From contig NZ_LZIR01000024.1 in the NCBI RefSeq assembly GCF_001667035.1, forward strand, positions 1 to 52,786: 52,786 nucleotides of DNA, read 5' to 3'. Made by a program: the position numbers and the translations under genes. Below are positions 18,879-28,695 of this stretch, piece after piece. The DNA is from Mycobacterium sp. 852002-51057_SCH5723018. GTDB taxonomy: Bacteria > Actinomycetota > Actinomycetes > Mycobacteriales > Mycobacteriaceae. Under the pieces are notes generated by a model. That model saw nothing but the letters and a program-made list of their open reading frames with translations. It did no database searches and was not told the origin of the DNA. Position 1 is the stretch's first letter, and every line of letters starts with the position of its first letter.

Positions 18879-19721
18879 ATGACGTCTCGTGCGCCGATCC
18901 ACCTGGGCTCCGGAGAACCCGTCCTGTTGCTGCACCCGTTCCTGCTGTCCCAGACGGTGTGGGACGACGTGGCCCGGCGCCTGGCCGACACCGGCCGTTA
19001 CGAGGTGTTCGCCCCGACGATGGCCGGTCACAACGGCGGTCGGTACGCCGGCACCTGGCTGCTGAGCTCCGCGGTGCTGGCCGACCACGTGGAGCGTCAG
19101 ATGGACGAACTGGGCTGGAAGACGGCCCATATCGTCGGCAACTCGCTGGGCGGCTGGGTCGCGTTCGAGTTGGAGCGGCGCGGCCGGGCACGCAGCGTGA
19201 CCGGCATTGCACCCGCGGGCGGATGGACGCGCTGGAGCCCGGGCAAATTCCTGGTCATCGGCAAATTCATCGCGCTCATGCCGGTCTTGTTTGCAGCTCG
19301 CTTGCTCGGGCAACGGGCGCTGCAGCTGCCGTTCAGCCGTCAGCTGGCCACCGGGCCGCTGAGCGGATCACCGGACGGCCTCAGCGAGCGCCAACTGTCC
19401 GGCGTTGTCGACGACGCCGCGCACTGCCCGGCCTATTTCCAGTTGCTGGTCAAGGCGCTGCTGCAGCCCGGGCTGCTGGAGTTGGCCGAGACCGCCGTAC
19501 CGACACACCTGGTGCTGTGCGAGAAGGATCGAATCTTCCCGCCGCGCCGGTTCAGCCGGCATTTCACCGACTTCCTCCCCAAGGGAACCAAGGTCACCAC
19601 GCTCGACGGTGTCGGACACGTCCCCACGCTGGAAGCGTCCGAGCGGGTGACCGAGGTCATCCGCGACTTCCTCGACCAGTGCGTCGAGCCTGACCGGGAC
19701 CGCCAGGAGTCCGCCGGCTAG
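18879..19721 (+). CDS. Alpha/beta-fold hydrolase
   Basis: 280 residues, ATG 18879. VLLLHPFLLSQTVWDDVA carries the oxyanion strand-loop. VGNSLGGW gives the nucleophile Ser89 in the GxSxGG elbow. EKDRIFPP (about residues 216-223) supplies the acid, and GVGHVPTLEAS (His at about 246) completes the triad. The cap region from 125 to 200 is helical. Probably an esterase or epoxide-hydrolase relative; substrate unknown. In M. tuberculosis the matching locus is annotated as two shorter ORFs (Rv3337 and Rv3338), whereas this copy is intact. Convergent with icd1, 10 bp apart. Probably controlled through the palindrome just upstream. Confidence 0.85.
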   Translation: MTSRAPIHLGSGEPVLLLHPFLLSQTVWDDVARRLADTGRYEVFAPTMAGHNGGRYAGTWLLSSAVLADHVERQMDELGWKTAHIVGNSLGGWVAFELERRGRARSVTGIAPAGGWTRWSPGKFLVIGKFIALMPVLFAARLLGQRALQLPFSRQLATGPLSGSPDGLSERQLSGVVDDAAHCPAYFQLLVKALLQPGLLELAETAVPTHLVLCEKDRIFPPRRFSRHFTDFLPKGTKVTTLDGVGHVPTLEASERVTEVIRDFLDQCVEPDRDRQESAG

Positions 19722-19731
19722 TCGGTCGCCC

Positions 19732-20961
19732 CTAACCAGCTAGAGCCTTCTCCAGGTTCTCGGCGATGGAATTGAGGAATTCCTCGCTGTTCTGCCACTC
19801 CTGGTCGGGACCGATCAGGATGGCGAGGTCCTTGGTCATCTTGCCGCCCTCGACGGTGGCGATGACCACCTCTTCCAGCTTCTTCGCGAACTCGATCACC
19901 TCGGGGGTGTCGTCCAGCTTGCCGCGGTGCTGCAGTCCGCGGGTCCAGGCGAAGATCGAGGCGATCGGGTTCGTCGACGTCGGTTTGCCGGCCCGGTACT
20001 GGCGGAAGTGGCGGGTCACGGTGCCGTGCGCGGCCTCGGCCTCGACCGTCTTCCCGTCGGCCGTCATCAGCACGGACGTCATCAGGCCCAGCGAGCCGTA
20101 GCCCTGGGCGACGGTGTCGGACTGCACGTCACCGTCGTAGTTCTTGCAGGCCCACACGTAGCCGCCCTCCCATTTGAGGCAGGCCGCCACCATGTCGTCG
20201 ATGAGCCGGTGCTCGTAGGTCAGTCCCTCGGCTTCGAACTGCTCCTTGAACTCCTCTTCATAGACGCACTGGAACTCGTCTTTGAACATGCCGTCGTAGG
20301 CCTTGAGGATGGTGTTCTTGGTCGACAGGTACACCGGCCACTTGGCGTTCAGGCCGTAGGCGAATGAGGCGCGCGCGAAGTCGCGGATGGATTCCTTGAA
20401 GTTGTACATCCCCATCACGACGCCGCCCTCTTCGGGAATGGACACCACCTCGTGCACCATCGGCTCGCTGCCGTCAGCGGGCGTGAACGTCAGCGTGACG
20501 GTGCCCGCCTGTTCGACCTTGAAGTTCGTCGCCCGGTACTGGTCGCCAAAAGCGTGACGGCCGATAACGATCGGCTTGGTCCAGCCCGGAACCAACCGCG
20601 GCACATTCGAGATCACGATCGGCTCGCGGAAGATGGTGCCGCCCAGGATGTTCCGGATCGTCCCATTGGGCGAGAGCCACATCTTCTTGAGGTTGAACTC
20701 CTGGACCCGGGCTTCGTCGGGGGTGATGGTCGCGCACTTGACGCCCACGCCGTGCTTCTTGATGGCATACGCCGCGTCGATCGTCACCTGGTCGTCGGTG
20801 CGGTCGCGGTGCTCGATACCCAGGTCGTAGTAGTCCAGATTGATGTCGAGGTGGGGCAGGATCAGCATGTCCTTGATGAACTTCCAGATGACACGGGTCA
20901 TCTCGTCACCGTCGAGCTCTACTACCGGGCCCTGAACTTTGATCTTGGGTTCGTTGGACAT
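19732..20961 (-). CDS. icd1: NADP-dependent isocitrate dehydrogenase, dimeric (eukaryotic-like) type
   Basis: 409 residues, ATG at 20961. Oxidises isocitrate to 2-oxoglutarate with NADP. Motifs: [19 protein letters not shown] at the N-terminus; [16 protein letters not shown] binding the substrate; [30 protein letters not shown] with catalytic and metal-binding Asp residues; and [13 protein letters not shown] for NADP. This is the homodimeric type found in mycobacteria as Icd1 (Rv3339c, 409 residues). It lies 28 bp downstream of a second, unrelated isocitrate dehydrogenase, suggesting one transcript. Confidence 0.96.
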   Translation of the reverse strand: MSNEPKIKVQGPVVELDGDEMTRVIWKFIKDMLILPHLDINLDYYDLGIEHRDRTDDQVTIDAAYAIKKHGVGVKCATITPDEARVQEFNLKKMWLSPNGTIRNILGGTIFREPIVISNVPRLVPGWTKPIVIGRHAFGDQYRATNFKVEQAGTVTLTFTPADGSEPMVHEVVSIPEEGGVVMGMYNFKESIRDFARASFAYGLNAKWPVYLSTKNTILKAYDGMFKDEFQCVYEEEFKEQFEAEGLTYEHRLIDDMVAACLKWEGGYVWACKNYDGDVQSDTVAQGYGSLGLMTSVLMTADGKTVEAEAAHGTVTRHFRQYRAGKPTSTNPIASIFAWTRGLQHRGKLDDTPEVIEFAKKLEEVVIATVEGGKMTKDLAILIGPDQEWQNSEEFLNSIAENLEKALAG

Positions 20962-20989
20962 ATCGAGCTCGACTTCCTCCTCGCGGCCC

Positions 20990-23236
20990 TTAACTTCGGG
21001 AGCCCTGCGAAGCTGCTAGTGCCTCATTGAACGTCTTGCTCGGCCGCATCACTGCAGTCGTCTTCTCGCTGTCCGGGTGATAGTAGCCACCGATGTCGAC
21101 CGCCTGGCCCTGCGCCTCGCCAAGCTCGGCCACGATGGCCTCCTCGTTTTTGCTCAACGAGTCGGCAAGCGCGGCGAAGTGCTCGCGCAACTCCTCGTCG
21201 TCGGATTGCGCGGCGAGTTCCCTGGCCCAGTACAGCGCCAGGTAGAACTGGCTGCCGCGGTTATCGAGTTCACCGGTCTTGCGCGACGGACTTTTGTTGT
21301 TTTCCAGCAGCTTGCCGATCGCGGCATCCAGCGTCTTGCCCAGAAGCTTGGCGCGCTCGTGGCCGGACTTGATACCGATGTCTTCGAAACACGCTCCAAG
21401 AGCGAGGAACTCGCCGAGGGAATCCCAGCGCAGATGATTTTCCTCGACGAGTTGGTGGACGTGTTTGGGCGCCGAACCGCCCGCTCCGGTTTCGTACATC
21501 CCGCCGCCGGCCATCAGCGGCACGACGGACAGCATCTTGGCGCTGGTGCCCAGCTCGAGGATCGGGAACAGGTCGGTGAGGTAGTCGCGCAGGATGTTTC
21601 CGGTCGCGGCGATGGTGTCCTGTCCGCGCATCGCGCGCTCCAGGGTGTACCTCATGGCCCACACCTGCGGCATGATCTGAATCTCGAGGCCCTCGGTGTC
21701 GTGCTCCTTCAGATACTCCTTGACCTTCTTGCGCAGCTCGACCTCGTGCGGCCGCTCGGTGTCCAGCCAGAACACCACCGTCATGCCCGCGTTTCGCGCT
21801 CGGGTGACGGCCAGCTTGACCCAGTCGCGGATCGCTTCGTCCGTCACGATGGGCATGCGCCAGATGTCGCCGGCTTCCACGTGCTGGGTCAGCAGGACTT
21901 CCCCGGTGTCCAGGTCGACGATGTTGGCCACACCGTCTTCGGGCACCTCGAACGTCTTGTCGTGCGAGCCGTATTCCTCGGCCTGTTGGGCCATCAGGCC
22001 GACGTTGGGCACGGTGCCCATGGTTGTCGGATCGAACTGCCCGTGGGTTTTACAAAAGTTGATGATCTCTTGGTAGATGCGGGAGAACGTGGACTCGGGG
22101 TTGACGGCCTTGGTGTCCTTCTGCCGCCCGTCGGCGCCCCACATCTTGCCGCCGGCGCGGATCATCGCCGGCATCGACGCGTCCACGATCACGTCGCTGG
22201 GCGAATGAAAGTTGGTGATGCCCTTGGCCGAGTCGACCATCGCCAGCTCGGGGCGGTGCTCGTGGCAGGCGTGCAGGTCGCGGATGATCTCCTCGTGCAG
22301 CAGGTCGGGCAGCGACTCGATCCTGTTGTACAGATCGACCAATCCGTTGTTGACGTTGACGCCGAGCTCGTCGAACAGCTCCTGGTGCATGGCGAACGCC
22401 TCCTTGTAGAAGGTCTTCACAGCGTGGCCGAAGACGATGGGGTGGGAGACCTTCATCATGGTGGCCTTCACGTGGAGCGAGAACATCACGCCGGTCTCGT
22501 AGGCGTCCTGCATCTGCTCCTCGTAGAACTCGCAGAGGGCCTTCTTGCTCATGAACATGCTGTCGATGACGTCGCCTTCGCGCAGCTCGACCTTTCCCTT
22601 GAGCTCGAGGGTCTCCCCGCCCTTGGTCTCCAGCACCATCTTCACGTCGCGCGCGCGGTCCAGCGTCATCGACTTCTCACCGTGGTAGAAGTCGCCGTGC
22701 CGCATGGTCGCGACGTGAGTGCGCGACGCCGGCGACCATTCCCCCATGCTGTGGGGGTGCCTGCGCGCGTACTCCTTGACGGCCTTTGGCGCGCGCCGGT
22801 CCGAATTGCCCTGCCGCAGGACCGGATTGACCGCGCTGCCGAGGCACTTGGCATAGCAATCCCGGATTTCGGAGTCCTCGTCGGTCTTCGGACTCTGCGG
22901 AAAGTCCGGAATCTTGAATCCCTGGCCCTGCAGTTCCTTGACGGCGGCGATCAGCTGGGGGACGGAGGCACTGATGTTCGGCAGCTTGATGATGTTGGTG
23001 TCGGCGAGCTGCGTCAGCCGGCCCAGCTCGCCCAGGTTGTCCGGAACCCGCTGTTCTTCGGTGAGGTGGTCGGGGAACTCGGCGAGAATCCGGGCGGCCA
23101 CGGAGATGTCACTGGTCTTGATCTCGATGCCCGCCGGCTCGGCGAAGGCACGCAGGATCGGCAGGAACGCATAGGTGGCCAGCAGCGGCGCTTCGTCGGT
23201 CAGCGTGTAGATGACGGTCGGTTGTTCGGCGCTCAC
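20990..23236 (-). CDS. icd2: NADP-dependent isocitrate dehydrogenase, monomeric type
   Basis: 748 residues, the normal size of the monomeric IDH family and of M. tuberculosis Icd2 (Rv0066c, about 745). Recognisable blocks: [18 protein letters not shown] at the N-terminus; [39 protein letters not shown] (substrate binding); [25 protein letters not shown]; and [13 protein letters not shown]. It catalyses the same reaction as Icd1 with no sequence homology to it. ATG at 23236; a poor-consensus promoter must lie in the shared region with the metZ riboswitch. In M. tuberculosis the two icd genes are far apart; here they are adjacent. Confidence 0.96.
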   Translation of the reverse strand: MSAEQPTVIYTLTDEAPLLATYAFLPILRAFAEPAGIEIKTSDISVAARILAEFPDHLTEEQRVPDNLGELGRLTQLADTNIIKLPNISASVPQLIAAVKELQGQGFKIPDFPQSPKTDEDSEIRDCYAKCLGSAVNPVLRQGNSDRRAPKAVKEYARRHPHSMGEWSPASRTHVATMRHGDFYHGEKSMTLDRARDVKMVLETKGGETLELKGKVELREGDVIDSMFMSKKALCEFYEEQMQDAYETGVMFSLHVKATMMKVSHPIVFGHAVKTFYKEAFAMHQELFDELGVNVNNGLVDLYNRIESLPDLLHEEIIRDLHACHEHRPELAMVDSAKGITNFHSPSDVIVDASMPAMIRAGGKMWGADGRQKDTKAVNPESTFSRIYQEIINFCKTHGQFDPTTMGTVPNVGLMAQQAEEYGSHDKTFEVPEDGVANIVDLDTGEVLLTQHVEAGDIWRMPIVTDEAIRDWVKLAVTRARNAGMTVVFWLDTERPHEVELRKKVKEYLKEHDTEGLEIQIMPQVWAMRYTLERAMRGQDTIAATGNILRDYLTDLFPILELGTSAKMLSVVPLMAGGGMYETGAGGSAPKHVHQLVEENHLRWDSLGEFLALGACFEDIGIKSGHERAKLLGKTLDAAIGKLLENNKSPSRKTGELDNRGSQFYLALYWARELAAQSDDEELREHFAALADSLSKNEEAIVAELGEAQGQAVDIGGYYHPDSEKTTAVMRPSKTFNEALAASQGSRS

Positions 23237-23400
23237 GGTCCCTCTCCCGGCGTCAAAATCTTCGAATATCGGTCAGATGTCTGGGGGGTCGGCGTTCTTC
23301 CTGCCACGTTATCAAGGGTGTTTGGACAGGTGTCCACCTGCATGTGCACCGTCCGCCAGTTCCGCCACTGGCACCGGGGTGGCATCAAGTCGGCACAATA

Positions 23401-23406
23401 TATAGT
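23401..23406 (+). promoter_or_regulatory. -10 element of the metZ transcript
   Basis: TATAGT within the AT-rich patch AATATATAGT, unusual in this GC-rich DNA, 10 bases before the riboswitch begins. The predicted start point falls right at the aptamer. No TTGAC-like -35 is evident. Confidence 0.55.
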
Positions 23407-23415
23407 CTTCGTATT

Positions 23416-23540
23416 GGTCATGAGTGCCAGCGCATAGCCCCGGCTTGCTGGCCGGCAACCCTCCAACCGCGGTGGGGTGCCCCGGGTGATGACCGGGTTG
23501 AGTAGCCCCAACCGGCTATCCGGCAAGCGCGGGTCCGCCA
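23416..23540 (+). ncRNA. SAM-IV riboswitch
   Basis: The leader from GGTCATGAGTGCCAGCG through CCCCGGCTTGCTGGC, CGGCAACCCTCCAACCGCGG, GGGGTGCCCCGGGTGATGACC and a closing GGCAAGCGCGGGTCC matches the conserved core of the SAM-IV aptamer known in actinobacteria, including upstream of mycobacterial metC/metZ. The outer stem pairs GGTCAT (23416-23421) with ATGACC downstream. It binds S-adenosylmethionine and lowers expression of the methionine genes that follow. About 170 bases of leader remain before metZ; which alternative structure it controls is not obvious by eye. Confidence 0.9.
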
Positions 23541-23711
23541 TGACGGGCCCCTGAGTAGACAGGGCAACGTGATGTGCATCCAACCAGCTCATTCGCGCCT
23601 CCTCGTGTTCCGGTGCTAGCCGCCGGTCTGCGGTCGACGTCATCGGCGATGGCGTCGGACGCCTGCGAGCGCCCCGGTATCTGATTCACCCTCTAGCAGA
23701 AAGCACCGCCC

Positions 23712-25094
23712 GTGAGCTCCGAGAACAGCACCGAAACCGATCCGACCGCGCATTGGTCGTTCGAAACCAAGCAGGTCCACGCCGGCCAGAGCCCGGACTC
23801 GGCGACCAACGCCCGCGCCCTGCCGATTTACCAGACCACCTCCTACGTCTTCGAAGACACCTCGCACGCCGCCGCGCTGTTCGGGCTCGAGGTTCCGGGC
23901 AACATCTACACCCGGATCGGCAACCCGACCACCGACGTCGTCGAGCAGCGCATCGCCGCGCTCGAGGGTGGCGTGGCCGCGCTGTTCCTGTCGTCCGGGC
24001 AGGCCGCTGAGACTTTCGCCATATTGAACCTCGCGAGTGCCGGGGATCATATTGTCTCCAGCCCGCGGCTCTACGGCGGCACTTACAACCTGTTCCACTA
24101 TTCGCTGCCGAAGCTCGGCATCGAGGTCAGCTTCGTCGAGGACCCCGATGATCTGGATTCCTGGCAGGCGGCGGTGCGGCCGAACACCAAGGCGTTCTTC
24201 GCCGAGACGATCTCCAATCCGCAGATCGACGTGCTGGACACCCCCGGGGTCTCCGGCGTCGCCCACGCCAACGGGGTGCCGCTGATCGTCGACAACACCA
24301 TCGCCACGCCTTACCTGATCCAGCCGTTCACCCAGGGCGCCGACATCGTGGTGCACTCGGCGACCAAGTACCTCGGGGGCCACGGCGCCGCGATCGCGGG
24401 CGTCATCGTCGACGGCGGCACCTTCGACTGGACGCAGGGCCGCTTCCCCGGGTTCACCACGCCAGACCCGAGTTACCACGGCGTGGTGTTCGCCGAGCTG
24501 GGGCCGCCGGCGTACGCGCTCAAGGCGCGCGTGCAGCTGCTGCGCGACCTCGGGTCGGCCGCTTCGCCGTTCAACGCGTTCCTGGTGGCCCAGGGCATCG
24601 AGACGCTGAGCCTGCGCATGGAGCGCCACGTCGCCAACGCGCAACGCGTCGCCGAATTTTTGGCCCGCCGCCGAGACGACAACCAAGGCGTGGTGTCCGT
24701 GAACTACGCGGGCCTGCCCAGCTCGCCCTGGTACGAGCGGGCAAAGAAGCTGGCGCCCAAGGGAACTGGGGCGGTGCTGGCGTTCGAGCTGGCCGGCGGC
24801 ATCGAGGCCGGCAAGGCGTTCGTCAACGCGCTCAAGCTGCACAGCCACGTCGCCAACATTGGCGACGTGCGCTCGCTGGTGATCCACCCGGCGTCGACCA
24901 CACACGCGCAGCTTTCGCCCGAGGAGCAGCTGTCCACCGGGGTCAGCCCCGGGCTGGTGCGGCTGGCCGTCGGCATCGAAGGCATCGACGACATCCTGGC
25001 CGACCTGGAGCTCGGCTTCGCCGCGGCTCGGAGATTCGGGACCGAGGCGGCCGGGGCCGACCCGCAGGCCGCTAAGATCCCAGCGGCGTTCTGA
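23712..25094 (+). CDS. metZ: O-acetylhomoserine sulfhydrylase / cystathionine-family enzyme
   Basis: 460 residues, GTG at 23712. Makes homocysteine from O-acetylhomoserine and sulfide. Cys/Met metabolism PLP fold: [59 protein letters not shown]; the PLP-Asp loop [21 protein letters not shown] with the Schiff-base Lys at about 219; and the C-terminal signature [15 protein letters not shown]...[14 protein letters not shown]. Corresponds to Rv3340, called metC or metY/metZ in different annotations. It sits 10 bp before metX, the enzyme making its substrate, and under the SAM-IV riboswitch. Confidence 0.93.
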   Translation: MSSENSTETDPTAHWSFETKQVHAGQSPDSATNARALPIYQTTSYVFEDTSHAAALFGLEVPGNIYTRIGNPTTDVVEQRIAALEGGVAALFLSSGQAAETFAILNLASAGDHIVSSPRLYGGTYNLFHYSLPKLGIEVSFVEDPDDLDSWQAAVRPNTKAFFAETISNPQIDVLDTPGVSGVAHANGVPLIVDNTIATPYLIQPFTQGADIVVHSATKYLGGHGAAIAGVIVDGGTFDWTQGRFPGFTTPDPSYHGVVFAELGPPAYALKARVQLLRDLGSAASPFNAFLVAQGIETLSLRMERHVANAQRVAEFLARRRDDNQGVVSVNYAGLPSSPWYERAKKLAPKGTGAVLAFELAGGIEAGKAFVNALKLHSHVANIGDVRSLVIHPASTTHAQLSPEEQLSTGVSPGLVRLAVGIEGIDDILADLELGFAAARRFGTEAAGADPQAAKIPAAF

Positions 25095-25104
25095 GGGTGC
25101 TGGG

Positions 25105-26253
25105 ATGACGATCTCCGACGTTCCGACGCAGACGCTGCCGGCCGAAGGCGAAGTGGGCTTTGTCCACATCGGCTCGCTGACCACCGAAAGCGGCGCGGTG
25201 ATCGACGATGTGTGCATCGCCGTCCAGCGCTGGGGTGAGCTGTCGCCGACCCGTGACAACGTGGTCGTCGTCCTGCACGCGTTGACCGGCGATTCGCACA
25301 TCACGGGGCCCGCCGGGCCAGGGCATCCCACGCCGGGCTGGTGGGACGGGGTGGCCGGTCCGGGCGCGCCCATCGACACCAACCGCTGGTGCGCGGTGGC
25401 CACCAACGTGCTGGGCGGCTGCCGCGGCTCCACCGGCCCCAGCTCGCTGGCGCGGGACGGAAAGCCATGGGGCTCAAGGTTTCCGCTGATTACCGTGCGC
25501 GACCAGGTGGAGGCGGACATCGCCGCGCTGGCCGCGCTGGGCATCGACCGGGTTGCCGCGGTGGTCGGCGGATCCATGGGCGGCGCAAGGGCTTTGGAAT
25601 GGATCGTCGGCCATCCCGACACGGTCCGGGCCGGGCTGCTGCTGGCGGTCGGCGCCCGCGCCACCGGCGACCAGATCGGCACCCAGACCACTCAGGTCGC
25701 GGCCATCAAGACCGACCCGAACTGGCAGGGCGGCGACTACCACGGCACCGGGCGCACGCCGGATGCCGGTCTGACGATCGCGCGCCGCTTCGCGCACCTG
25801 ACCTACCGCGGCGAGGTGGAGCTCGACACTCGGTTCGCCAACGACAACCAGGGCGACGAGGACCCGGCGAACGGCGGCCGCTACGCCGTGCAGAGCTACC
25901 TCGAGCACCAGGGCGACAAGCTGCTGTCCCGCTTCGACGCCGGCAGCTACGTCATCTTGACCGAGGCGTTGAACAGCCACGACGTCGGCCGCGGCCGCGG
26001 CGGGGTGGAGGCGGCGCTGCGTGGGTGCCCGGTCCCGGTCGTGGTCGGCGGTATCACCTCTGACCGGCTCTACCCGCTGCGCCTGCAGCAGGAGCTGGCC
26101 GAGCTGCTGCCGGGATGCACCGAGCTCAACGTTGTCGAGTCCATCTGCGGCCACGACGGCTTCCTCGTCGAGTCCGACGCCGTCGGCGAGTTGATCCGCA
26201 AGACGCTGGACTTGGCCCATGAGGAAGGCGCGTGCCCTAAATGTCCGAGGTGA
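25105..26253 (+). CDS. metX: Homoserine O-acetyltransferase
   Basis: 382 residues. Transfers acetyl from acetyl-CoA to homoserine, the first committed step to methionine. Alpha/beta-hydrolase fold with [14 protein letters not shown] (nucleophile Ser at about 157), [11 protein letters not shown] (Asp) and [10 protein letters not shown] (His at about 350). NCxGGCxGSTGP appears as [14 protein letters not shown], diagnostic of the MetX family. Matches Rv3341, labelled metA in TubercuList although the protein is MetX-type. Its last 13 bp overlap the methyltransferase, forming a three-gene unit under SAM control. Confidence 0.95.
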   Translation: MTISDVPTQTLPAEGEVGFVHIGSLTTESGAVIDDVCIAVQRWGELSPTRDNVVVVLHALTGDSHITGPAGPGHPTPGWWDGVAGPGAPIDTNRWCAVATNVLGGCRGSTGPSSLARDGKPWGSRFPLITVRDQVEADIAALAALGIDRVAAVVGGSMGGARALEWIVGHPDTVRAGLLLAVGARATGDQIGTQTTQVAAIKTDPNWQGGDYHGTGRTPDAGLTIARRFAHLTYRGEVELDTRFANDNQGDEDPANGGRYAVQSYLEHQGDKLLSRFDAGSYVILTEALNSHDVGRGRGGVEAALRGCPVPVVVGGITSDRLYPLRLQQELAELLPGCTELNVVESICGHDGFLVESDAVGELIRKTLDLAHEEGACPKCPR

Positions 26254-26984
26254 CGCGCTCGAGGCACGACCGCTCCCTGTCTTTCGGCTCGGCGGCCGCC
26301 GCCTACGAGCGTGGCCGCCCCTCCTATCCGCCGGAGGCGATCGACTGGCTGTTGCCGCGCGGCGCGCGCCAAGTGCTCGACCTGGGGGCGGGCACCGGCA
26401 AGCTGACCACCCGGCTGGTGGAGCGCGGCCTGGACGTGGTGGCCGTCGACCCGATTCCCGACATGCTCGAGGTGCTACATACCTCGCTGCCGGAGACGCG
26501 TGCGCTGCTGGGCACCGCAGAAGAGATTCCGTTGGAGGACAACAGCGTTGACGTCGTATTGGTCGCCCAGGCGTGGCACTGGGTGAATCCCGAACGCGCG
26601 ATTCCCGAGGTGGCCCGGGTGCTGCGTCCGGGCGGGCGGCTGGGCCTGGTGTGGAACACCCGCGACGAACGGCTCGGCTGGGTGCGCGAACTGGGCGAGA
26701 TCATCGGTTCCGACGGCGACCGCGGCCGCTTCGACGTCAAGCTCTCCGAGTCGTTCACCGAGCCCGAGCGGCATCAGGTCGAGTGGACGAGTTACCTTAC
26801 GCCGCAAGCCTTGATCGACCTGGTTGCATCGCGCAGCTACTGCATCACGTCGCCGACCGAGGTCCGCACCCAGACGCTCGACCAGGTGCGTCGGTTGCTC
26901 GCCACCCATCCGGCCCTGGCGAATTCGACCGGCCTGGCGCTGCCCTATGTCACCGTGTGCATCCGCGCGGCGCTGGGCGGATAG
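26241..26984 (+). CDS. Class I SAM-dependent methyltransferase
   Basis: 247 residues, ATG at 26241 overlapping the end of metX. Rossmann methyltransferase: motif [13 protein letters not shown] (about residues 44-55), acidic ribose contact [29 protein letters not shown], then [30 protein letters not shown]. The QAWHW variant is typical of the mycobacterial Rv3342 / UbiE-like group. Substrate unknown. Its operon position after metX couples a SAM consumer to methionine supply. It ends 10 bp from the convergent 13E12 gene. Confidence 0.88.
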   Translation: MSEVTRSRHDRSLSFGSAAAAYERGRPSYPPEAIDWLLPRGARQVLDLGAGTGKLTTRLVERGLDVVAVDPIPDMLEVLHTSLPETRALLGTAEEIPLEDNSVDVVLVAQAWHWVNPERAIPEVARVLRPGGRLGLVWNTRDERLGWVRELGEIIGSDGDRGRFDVKLSESFTEPERHQVEWTSYLTPQALIDLVASRSYCITSPTEVRTQTLDQVRRLLATHPALANSTGLALPYVTVCIRAALGG

Positions 26985-26994
26985 CCACCAAGCG

Positions 26995-28368
26995 CTACCA
27001 CTCGTCGTCGTCCTCGTCGCGTCGCAGCAGTTTTTCGGCGTGCCAGTAGGTGTTGGTGCGGGGTTGGCCGCGGTCGAGGTGTGGGGGTGGGATCCACTCG
27101 GTGTCGCCGTTCGCGTTTTTGCGGGTGCTCCAGCCGCCGGGCCTGAGCATGCGGTGTTGGGCACCGCACGCGAAGGTCAGGTCGTTTACGTCGGTGGTAC
27201 GGCATCTGGCGTAGTCGGTGACGTGATGGACTTCGCTGTAGTAGCCGGGCACCGTGCAGCCCGGTGCGGTGCAGCCACGATCCTTGGCGTACAACACGAT
27301 TCGCTGGGCCGGGGAGGCCAGCCGTTTGGTGTGATAGAGCGTCAGCGCTTTGCCCTCGTCGAAGATGGCCAGGTAGTGACGCGCATGACGGGCCAGACGG
27401 ATCACGTCACTCATGGGCAAGATGCTGCCCCCGCCGGTCAGCCCGCGTCCGGCGGCGGCTTCGAGCTCCTTCAACGTGGTGGTGACGATGATCGACGCGG
27501 GCAGCCCGTTGTGCTGGCCCAATTTTCCCGACGCCAGCAGGGCGCGCAGCGCGGCGTTGAGCGCATCGTGATTGCGCTGACCGGCCGAGCGGGCGTCTCC
27601 ATCGATGGCTTCTTGGGTGGGCGGCCCATCCACGCACCGGGTGTCGTCGAACGGGTTGCACATGCCGGGGGCGGCCAGTTTGGCGAGCACGGCCTCTAGG
27701 GTTGCGCGGGCTTCGGGGGTCAGCACCCCACGCAGCTCGGACATACCATCGGCTTGCTGGTTGCCCAGGGTCAGGCCGCGGCGTCGCGCCCGATCCTCGT
27801 CGGTGTAGATGCCGTCGGGGTTCAGGCAGTCGGCCAGCGTGGCGGCCAGCTCGGCCAGTTGTTCCGGGCGAAATCGGGTGCCTTCCTTGGCCAACTTCGC
27901 CTCGACTTGGTCGCGAGTGACGGTATCGACCCAGCCGGGCAGCTGATGCCAAAACCGCCGAATCACCACGACTTGGCCCGTCCCCAGCTTGCCGTCGCGT
28001 TGCGCGGCGGCGGTGCCGGCCAGCACCGGCGCCAATGGTTCGCCGGTGAGACCGTGGCGTGGCCCAAGATCGGCTGCCTCCTTGATGCGCCGCGATGCTT
28101 CCGTACGGCTGATCAGCGTCGCCTCCGCGATGGCGTGCGACAGCTTGCCGCCCAACTCTTCGGCAGTGGCCTGGCGGGCCAGCGCGTTGATCATCGGATG
28201 CTCGACGGCCGGCATCCGCCGGCGCACCCTCTCACAGCGTTCTAACAGCCCCAACAACTCCCGGGTACTCAACGTCTCACAGTCCAGGCCGGCCGTCCCG
28301 TCCATTGCGGCGTCGAGCGTGTCAAAGGCAGCCGTGATCGCCTCCCGATCAACCACTTTGCCAGCCAT
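26995..28368 (-). CDS. 13E12-family DUF222/HNH endonuclease-domain protein
   Basis: 457 residues, ATG at 28368. The N-terminal DUF222 part ([44 protein letters not shown]) is helical. The centre has [19 protein letters not shown] and the motif [21 protein letters not shown] found in all members. The C-terminal HNH domain is [22 protein letters not shown]...[16 protein letters not shown], with the Cys pairs and His residues of the metal finger. This is the multicopy mycobacterial 13E12 repeat family, in which some copies are phage integration targets. Nuclease activity is unproven. The copy looks complete, with no stops or frameshifts. In M. tuberculosis this junction holds PPE and PE_PGRS genes. 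Confidence 0.9.
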   Translation of the reverse strand: MAGKVVDREAITAAFDTLDAAMDGTAGLDCETLSTRELLGLLERCERVRRRMPAVEHPMINALARQATAEELGGKLSHAIAEATLISRTEASRRIKEAADLGPRHGLTGEPLAPVLAGTAAAQRDGKLGTGQVVVIRRFWHQLPGWVDTVTRDQVEAKLAKEGTRFRPEQLAELAATLADCLNPDGIYTDEDRARRRGLTLGNQQADGMSELRGVLTPEARATLEAVLAKLAAPGMCNPFDDTRCVDGPPTQEAIDGDARSAGQRNHDALNAALRALLASGKLGQHNGLPASIIVTTTLKELEAAAGRGLTGGGSILPMSDVIRLARHARHYLAIFDEGKALTLYHTKRLASPAQRIVLYAKDRGCTAPGCTVPGYYSEVHHVTDYARCRTTDVNDLTFACGAQHRMLRPGGWSTRKNANGDTEWIPPPHLDRGQPRTNTYWHAEKLLRRDEDDDEW

Positions 28369-28384
28369 AATCCCAAGCTAGCCA

Positions 28385-28664
28385 TCACCACCGACAGAAA
28401 TCCCGCCCAGGATTCACTGAAACAAAAGTGGCGCAAGTGATTCCATCGGGAGCGGTCTGGAACAGTTGTATGCGACTCCAGCCGCCGGGCGCCGGCGTGG
28501 CGCCGTCAGGCACCGGGCTCCCCGCGGAGCTCTTCGGCCCGGGCAGAAGCAGCTGCAGCGGGCCGCGCACGACGGAGGCAACGCCGGCGCGGCGTTCAAG
28601 TCAAGCCCAGGTGGGTGGTGTAGAAGTCCACCGCCGCCCGCACGTCGTCGACGAGGTAACGCCG
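28385..28664 (-). pseudogene. Broken VOC (glyoxalase/bleomycin-resistance-like) gene
   Basis: On the minus strand RYLVDDVRAAVDFYTTHLGL (about 28661-28602) is a textbook VOC-domain start, but it runs into TGA two codons later. The remainder appears in other frames: NAAPA (about 28600-28585), then VVRGPLQLLLPGPKSSAG and TPAPGGWSRIQL (about 28573-28468). So at least two indels separate the pieces. No start codon is seen, and the C-terminal beta-strands with the last metal ligand are missing, replaced by unrelated residues. It is a decayed remnant between the 13E12 gene and the flavoprotein. Confidence 0.75.
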
Positions 28665-28695
28665 CGGACGAGTTCGGTCGTTCCGGTAAGTTACC

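Noticed and set aside
21077..23437. Long plus-strand frame opposite icd2 (786 codons)
   Set aside because: Repetitive Val/Leu/Asp-rich composition with no motif; icd2 on the other strand is unambiguous.
23541..23555. Four-codon ORF after the SAM-IV aptamer as a leader peptide gene
   Set aside because: No ribosome site and too short to distinguish from chance; noted only under the riboswitch finding.
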